Assembly (NCBI GenBank): GCA_030590185.1
Contig: JAUUZB010000086.1
Coordinates: 1-8,994, forward strand
Reading direction: 5' to 3'
DNA length: 8,994 bases
Origin: Deltaproteobacteria bacterium
GTDB taxonomy: Bacteria; Myxococcota; XYA12-FULL-58-9; JAUUZB01
This document shows positions 5,711 to 8,994 of this stretch, in pieces. Both the position numbers and the translations under genes were made by a program. Under the pieces are notes generated by a model, which worked only from the letters and a program-made list of their open reading frames with translations, was not told where the DNA came from and ran no database searches. Positions within the stretch are counted from its first letter, which is position 1, and each line of letters starts with the position of its first letter.

Positions 5711-7309
5711 ATGAAGACTGAAGTTCAAGCCATCATGTTCACGGACCTCGTCGGTTACACTGCGAGGACCAGCAGCCAGAGTCACGAACAAAACGCCGAG
5801 ATGCTCAAGAAGCTCGGTGAGGTGGTGCATCCGCTCGTCAAGCATTTCGGCGGTCGGGTGATCAAGGAGATCGGCGACGGTGTCCTGTCGGTCTTTGACG
5901 CCGCCACGTCTGCGGTCCAGGCAGCCATGGCGATCCAGGACCGCCTCGCGGAGCTCAACGCCGGCGGCAAGGAAGCGGATCAGCTGCGCCTGCGCATCGC
6001 GATCAACGTAGGCGAGGTACGGGTCGAGCGCCGCGACGTGTTCGGTGACGCGGTCAACATCGCGGCACGCATCGAGTCCCAGACCCCGGCCGGCGAGATC
6101 CACGTCTCCGAGGCGACGGTCCTGACCATGAACAAGGTCGGGATCCCGCTCAAGGCGGTTGGCCTCCAGGAGTTCAAGGGGATCAGTGAGCCGGTGCTGG
6201 TCTATTCGATCCCAGCGGCACCCAAGCTCGCCGAGACCGGAACCCGTCCCGACACCCTCCCCTACATGGGTCGCCAGCTCGCCGAGCTGCGTCGCTACCT
6301 TCGGCGTCGGCGTTTCAAGATCGTGGGCGCGGCGGCGGCCGCCGTGCTGCTCTGTGTCGGAGCGGGATACGTCACGCAGCAACAGATGGCCCACCGCGGT
6401 GACGTGGCCTCGGTGCGCACCGCCATCGAAGCGGGTGACTTTGTCGCTGCGGCCGAGGGCTTGGCCGCACTGCACGCCGCCGGCGCTGAAATCGATGTTG
6501 AGTTGACTGGCCTGATGGCGCGCCTCGGCGCGGTATCGGACCCCTTCAGCGGCTGCGCGGCCCTTGACCGGATCGACTTTGCCGTCAACGATCGCAATCG
6601 CGAGGCCCTCGCCCGGCTGCGGCTCGCCCAGGTCTTTGGTTTGATCGAGCTAGGGGAGCTCGCCGAGGCGCGGGCGTGTCTCGCCGACGTCAACCCCGAG
6701 GAGCTGATCACTGGCCACCGCCTCTTTGAGCTCAGCCAGATCCACCTCGACAGCCTCGAGGCGCTCAACAACCACCGGGCCGGGGAGCTGCGCAAGGCCC
6801 TGGCGCGTTACGAGGATTTCCTGCGGGCCGGCGCCGCCCCGGATGCCCACCTCGCATTCATCGCCAGCATCGCCGTTCAGGGATATCGCTACCGCGCCTC
6901 CCGGCCGGTGGCCGACTCGTTGGTGGTGGAGTTCCTGGGTGACGCGGCAGTCCGCCCGTTGGCGGGCCTGGCCAGTGACTCGGACACCAACCCCACCCCA
7001 CGGGCCTGGGTGATCGCCCGTCTCGAGGAAATCGTCGGGGCCGATTCGCCTGCGATCGATTGGGTCAGCATCTACGCGGCGGTCCTGGACCGGGAAGCGA
7101 GCTCCACCTGTGGCATGCGTCGCTCGGCCATCGACGGCCTCAAGAGCATGAACAGCCTGGCGGTGGTCGGTATCCTGGCCCGTGAGGCTGCTCGGCGTGA
7201 CCGCTGCACCCGCGACTTGGCGCGGCATGCGGCGGATGAGCTCGTGGCCACCGGGACCCTGGCGGTGGAGACGCGGCGCAATGGCCCGGTGATCGTTGCG
7301 TCGCGCTAG
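5711..7309 (+). CDS. class III adenylate/guanylate cyclase with C-terminal extracytoplasmic helical domain
   Basis: The 532-residue protein has a class III nucleotide cyclase domain at about residues 1-170. All six canonical catalytic residues are visible: metal-binding Asp12 (FTDLVGYT) and Asp56 (EIGDG), substrate-specifying Lys52 and Asp109 (DVFGDAV), and Asn116 and Arg120 (NIAAR). The Lys/Asp pair favours ATP, so cAMP is the likely product. The domain should work as a homodimer. A basic stretch (RRYLRRRRFK, 194-203) precedes one membrane helix at about 204-222. About 310 residues follow that should lie in the periplasm. These are mostly helical, with TPR-like segments in the middle and a HEAT-like C-terminus (CGMRRSAIDGLKSMNSLAVV). 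The order cyclase, membrane helix, periplasmic domain suggests a receptor or scaffold role. The ATG at 5711 follows GGAGGGG. The stop codon TAG lies within a repeat core (7307-7323). Confidence 0.9.
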   Translation: MKTEVQAIMFTDLVGYTARTSSQSHEQNAEMLKKLGEVVHPLVKHFGGRVIKEIGDGVLSVFDAATSAVQAAMAIQDRLAELNAGGKEADQLRLRIAINVGEVRVERRDVFGDAVNIAARIESQTPAGEIHVSEATVLTMNKVGIPLKAVGLQEFKGISEPVLVYSIPAAPKLAETGTRPDTLPYMGRQLAELRRYLRRRRFKIVGAAAAAVLLCVGAGYVTQQQMAHRGDVASVRTAIEAGDFVAAAEGLAALHAAGAEIDVELTGLMARLGAVSDPFSGCAALDRIDFAVNDRNREALARLRLAQVFGLIELGELAEARACLADVNPEELITGHRLFELSQIHLDSLEALNNHRAGELRKALARYEDFLRAGAAPDAHLAFIASIAVQGYRYRASRPVADSLVVEFLGDAAVRPLAGLASDSDTNPTPRAWVIARLEEIVGADSPAIDWVSIYAAVLDREASSTCGMRRSAIDGLKSMNSLAVVGILAREAARRDRCTRDLARHAADELVATGTLAVETRRNGPVIVASR

Positions 7310-7323
7310 TCCTGACCCCTGTC
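7307..7323 (-). repeat. isolated REP-like core covering the cyclase stop codon
   Basis: The sequence TAGTCCTGACCCCTGTC is identical to the core of the inverted repeat copies near 8579-8595 and 8638-8654. It fills the 14-base gap between two convergent genes, and its first three bases are the cyclase stop. The TCA complement of the kinase-like gene's stop begins at the next base (7324). Confidence 0.75.
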
Positions 7324-8370
7324 TCAATACAAACCGAGCTGACCCGTATCCACCTGTTCGAGCAGGAACCGAACTCGCTCCCAAATCCCGGCGATCTCCT
7401 CAGCGGTCAACCCGAGCTGGATGACGTCGCCGCGTTGGCGCACGCCCCGTCCGGCATCGAAGGCGTCCCCCGGGGGGACCTCGACCAATACTCCGTCGTG
7501 GATCTCAACTTGCACCACCGTGGCGAGGTGATCGAAGGCGGAGGCCTCGAGCCCGCGCAGGATCTCGATCTTGGCCCGCGACACCGCCATGACCAGGATG
7601 AACCCCCAATCATCACCGAGCATGGCTGCGAAGTTCTTCGCGCCGCTGAAGGCAACGCCGTTGTCGATGCTGAAGACCCGCGGTCGCTCGGGATCGCGCG
7701 CCAGCACGAAGTTGCGGCGATGGGAGTCGCGGTGATCGATGAGAAAGGTGAGGATGTTGAGATCGCCAGCGGCGTGGCGGTAGGCATCGTCGGAGACGAG
7801 CCGCGCGAAATCATAAGCGCCCTCGTGGGCGACGTTCTCGAGCCAATAGGCGAGGACGCCATACTCGCACTCCACCCCGGGGAATACCGGCCCCACGGGC
7901 TTCGCGGTCGGGGGCGCGACGGCACGTGGAAAACAACGGCCAACGGTGGGCGGCACCACGTACTCCGCTGGCGACAGGAAGACCTTCTGCAGGGCATAGG
8001 CGGCCAGCTCCCGGCGCGGGGAGTTATTAAGCTCCTCACCGCCCGGCGCCGCCGCCTTCCACTTGGCGCGAAACACCAGCGGCTCGCCATCGCCGGCACG
8101 GGCGCGCAGGAGGAGCACCGAGGCGCCCGATTTGCCGGTTGGCGTCGGCTCGGAGGAGAGGATCTCGAGCTCGCCACGGCGCAACACCTCCTCCATGGCG
8201 AGGCCCGGGGCGCAGAGGCTGTCAGGGCCGAGGCTCGGATCGGCGCACAGGATCGCCGGTGGCGTGTGGGCCGGCGCCGTTGGTTGGGCTGGTGCCGCCG
8301 GGGTCGGCGCCGGACTACCGGAGCAGGCGGACAGCAAAGCGACGGCGAGCAGGTGGCGCCCGGCGCGCAA
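7324..8370 (-). CDS. lipoprotein with a HipA/FAM20/PI3-4K-like kinase fold
   Basis: Read from the TTG at 8370, the protein has 348 residues. MRAGRHLLAVALLSAC is a lipoprotein signal peptide with lipobox LSAC (Cys16), followed by a Pro/Ala linker (residues 20-39). The body carries an atypical kinase pattern: a candidate ATP lysine in FRAKWK (Lys103 or Lys105), an alpha-C-like glutamate in PRRELAAYAL (Glu121), VPPTVG (139-144), a catalytic loop HRDSHRRN in which Asp215, His217 and Asn220 fit DxHxxN, and IDNGVAF with the metal-binding Asp236. These are hallmarks of the HipA/FAM20/PI3-4-kinase-like group; the substrate is unknown. The predicted location is an outer or inner membrane surface outside the cytoplasm. 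The frame extends upstream to an ATG at 8487, but that lies in repeat DNA and would bury the signal peptide. No clear Shine-Dalgarno precedes the TTG, so the start is uncertain. The gene converges on the cyclase. Confidence 0.75.
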   Translation of the reverse strand: MRAGRHLLAVALLSACSGSPAPTPAAPAQPTAPAHTPPAILCADPSLGPDSLCAPGLAMEEVLRRGELEILSSEPTPTGKSGASVLLLRARAGDGEPLVFRAKWKAAAPGGEELNNSPRRELAAYALQKVFLSPAEYVVPPTVGRCFPRAVAPPTAKPVGPVFPGVECEYGVLAYWLENVAHEGAYDFARLVSDDAYRHAAGDLNILTFLIDHRDSHRRNFVLARDPERPRVFSIDNGVAFSGAKNFAAMLGDDWGFILVMAVSRAKIEILRGLEASAFDHLATVVQVEIHDGVLVEVPPGDAFDAGRGVRQRGDVIQLGLTAEEIAGIWERVRFLLEQVDTGQLGLY

Positions 8371-8434
8371 TGTCGTTTGACTGGCGATGGGCCCCCATAG
8401 CGGTTCTGCCCGGGAGTGTGAACCCGAGTCATAG

Positions 8435-8531
8435 TCATAGGGGTCAGGACTGCCCACTTGACACTTAGGGTTTTGGACGCGAGTCATAGGGGTCAGGACT
8501 GCCCACTTGACACTTAGGTTTTTGGACGCGA
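8435..8531 (+). repeat. left pair of repeat units, 49-base direct tandem
   Basis: The 48-base unit at 8435-8482 is repeated at 8484-8531 with one base changed (G at 8470, T at 8519). The unit begins TCATAGGGGTCAGGACTG and ends TTTTGGACGCGA. Such near-identity suggests recent duplication or ongoing conversion. Confidence 0.9.
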
Positions 8532-8563
8532 TCTTGCATAATCATCAACAATTCCAGCTGACT

Positions 8564-8672
8564 TAACTATCAAGTGGGTAGTCCTGACCCCTGTCCTTGA
8601 CCCCTGTCCTGGCAACCAGATCTAACTATCACGTGGGTAGTCCTGACCCCTGTCCTGACCCCTGTCCCGGCA
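8564..8672 (-). repeat. right pair of repeat units, inverted relative to the left pair
   Basis: TAACTATCA begins both units, at 8564 and 8623. The first 33 bases of each (8564-8596 and 8623-8655) differ at one position. Each unit then repeats TGACCCCTGTCC once more (8598-8609 and 8656-8667) and ends in GGCA. The units are 59 bases apart. Confidence 0.88.
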
Positions 8673-8708
8673 GGATGACAACGGCGCCTCGGGCTGGCAT
8701 AGGGGCCC

Positions 8709-8994
8709 ATGCGCGACAGGGATAGTCACACAGGTAGCGACGCCGAGCCGGCCGACAAGAAGAGCCGCTCCCAGATCAAGCGCGATGCCAAGGCCATCGT
8801 CGCCCTAGGGGCGGAGTTGGCGGCGTTGCCCCCAAAGGCCCTCGAGCGGATCCCGTTGTCGCCGGACATCCACGAGGTCACGGCCTCCTTGCGCACCATC
8901 AAGAGCCACGGGGCAAGACGCCGGCAGCTCGGTCATCTCGGCAAGATGTTGCGGGGCGAGGACCTCGAGCCGATCCAGGTAGCCCTCGATAAGG
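8709..8994 (+). CDS. darP: DarP/YjgA family ribosome-associated protein (3' truncated by window end)
   Basis: Ninety-five codons are visible from the ATG at 8709 to the right edge with no stop. The sequence follows the DarP (YjgA, DUF615) pattern closely: a charged disordered start (residues 1-17), then KSRSQIKRDAKAI, ALGAELAALP, ALERIPL, and the basic helix SHGARRRQLGHLGKMLR leading to LEPIQVALDK. In E. coli the protein associates with the large ribosomal subunit late in its assembly. The full protein is usually about 160-190 residues, so roughly half is missing. The start fits the family, although the preceding AGGGG (8701-8705) is a weak, close ribosome site. The repeat cluster ends about 36 bases upstream, so its promoter may be embedded in or displaced by those repeats. 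Confidence 0.88.
   Translation, partial: MRDRDSHTGSDAEPADKKSRSQIKRDAKAIVALGAELAALPPKALERIPLSPDIHEVTASLRTIKSHGARRRQLGHLGKMLRGEDLEPIQVALDK

Larger units (their letters stand above)
8426..8672. repeat. REP-like repeat cluster: two direct copies facing two inverted copies
   Basis: This accounts for most of the 338-base gene-free stretch between the lipoprotein gene and darP. All four units share AGGGGTCAGGACT or its complement (8439-8451, 8488-8500, 8580-8592, 8639-8651). The left pair faces the right pair across a more AT-rich centre (about 8532-8563). A 33-base left arm (8435-8467) and the complement of a right arm (8564-8596) agree at 27 positions. No reading frame for a transposase is present. 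The arrangement resembles the paired REP sequences that tyrosine REP-associated transposases leave behind, a resemblance judged from memory. Confidence 0.75.

Noticed and set aside
5657..6475. A 272-codon minus-strand open frame opposite the cyclase domain
   Set aside because: The plus strand encodes an unmistakable class III cyclase with all catalytic residues. The minus frame is its shadow.
7435..8400. A 321-codon plus-strand open frame opposite the lipoprotein gene
   Set aside because: Its composition is Gly/Arg/His-rich with no recognisable domain, while the minus strand shows a lipobox and kinase motifs.
8371..8487. A 39-residue N-terminal extension of the lipoprotein gene to the ATG at 8487
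   Set aside because: The extension is encoded by repeat DNA and would place the hydrophobic signal segment and lipobox more than 50 residues from the start.
8435..8672. CRISPR array
   Set aside because: The units are of two spacings and two orientations, with no unique spacers of regular length between them.

Overview
This is a GC-rich window with tightly packed genes and long antisense shadow frames. The gene content suggests a Gram-negative deltaproteobacterium in the broad sense, possibly Myxococcota: a DarP/YjgA homologue, a lipobox lipoprotein, a PilZ protein, a class III cyclase fused to a membrane segment, and a pyrR-pyrB-pyrC cluster. That placement is inferred from gene content and composition; no rRNA or other marker gene is present.

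Layout. Bases 1-223 hold the 3' end of a plus-strand gene, probably a beta-propeller protein. A convergent GC hairpin follows, then two minus-strand genes: an exported helical-repeat protein with a very Asp-rich tail (267-1208) and a PilZ domain protein (1292-1657). Bases 1771-5567 form one minus-strand operon of five genes. In transcription order these are a small membrane-anchored protein, pyrR, pyrB, pyrC and a 212-residue protein of unknown function. The first four are joined by three 4-base NTGA start/stop overlaps, and pyrC is followed by the unknown gene after 20 bases. A 143-base divergent intergenic region (5568-5710) separates this operon from a plus-strand class III adenylate/guanylate cyclase (5711-7309). 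The cyclase has all six canonical catalytic residues, one membrane segment and a roughly 310-residue helical domain predicted to lie outside the cytoplasm. Converging on it is a minus-strand lipoprotein (7324-8370) that carries a kinase-like catalytic signature. Bases 8371-8708 contain no gene. They hold a cluster of REP-like repeats, two direct copies followed by two inverted copies, and another copy of the repeat core covers the cyclase stop codon at 7307-7323. The window ends inside darP (8709 onward).

How the genes work together. pyrR, pyrB and pyrC cover UMP salvage/regulation and the second and third steps of de novo pyrimidine synthesis. The PilZ protein (a likely c-di-GMP receptor) and the cyclase (likely making cAMP) are separate second-messenger components. 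The most unusual items are the lipoprotein kinase-like gene bracketed by repeat cores, the repeat cluster itself, and a PyrR that departs from the Bacillus sequence in its RNA-contacting segment. I did not find a convincing multi-gene system that is clearly new.
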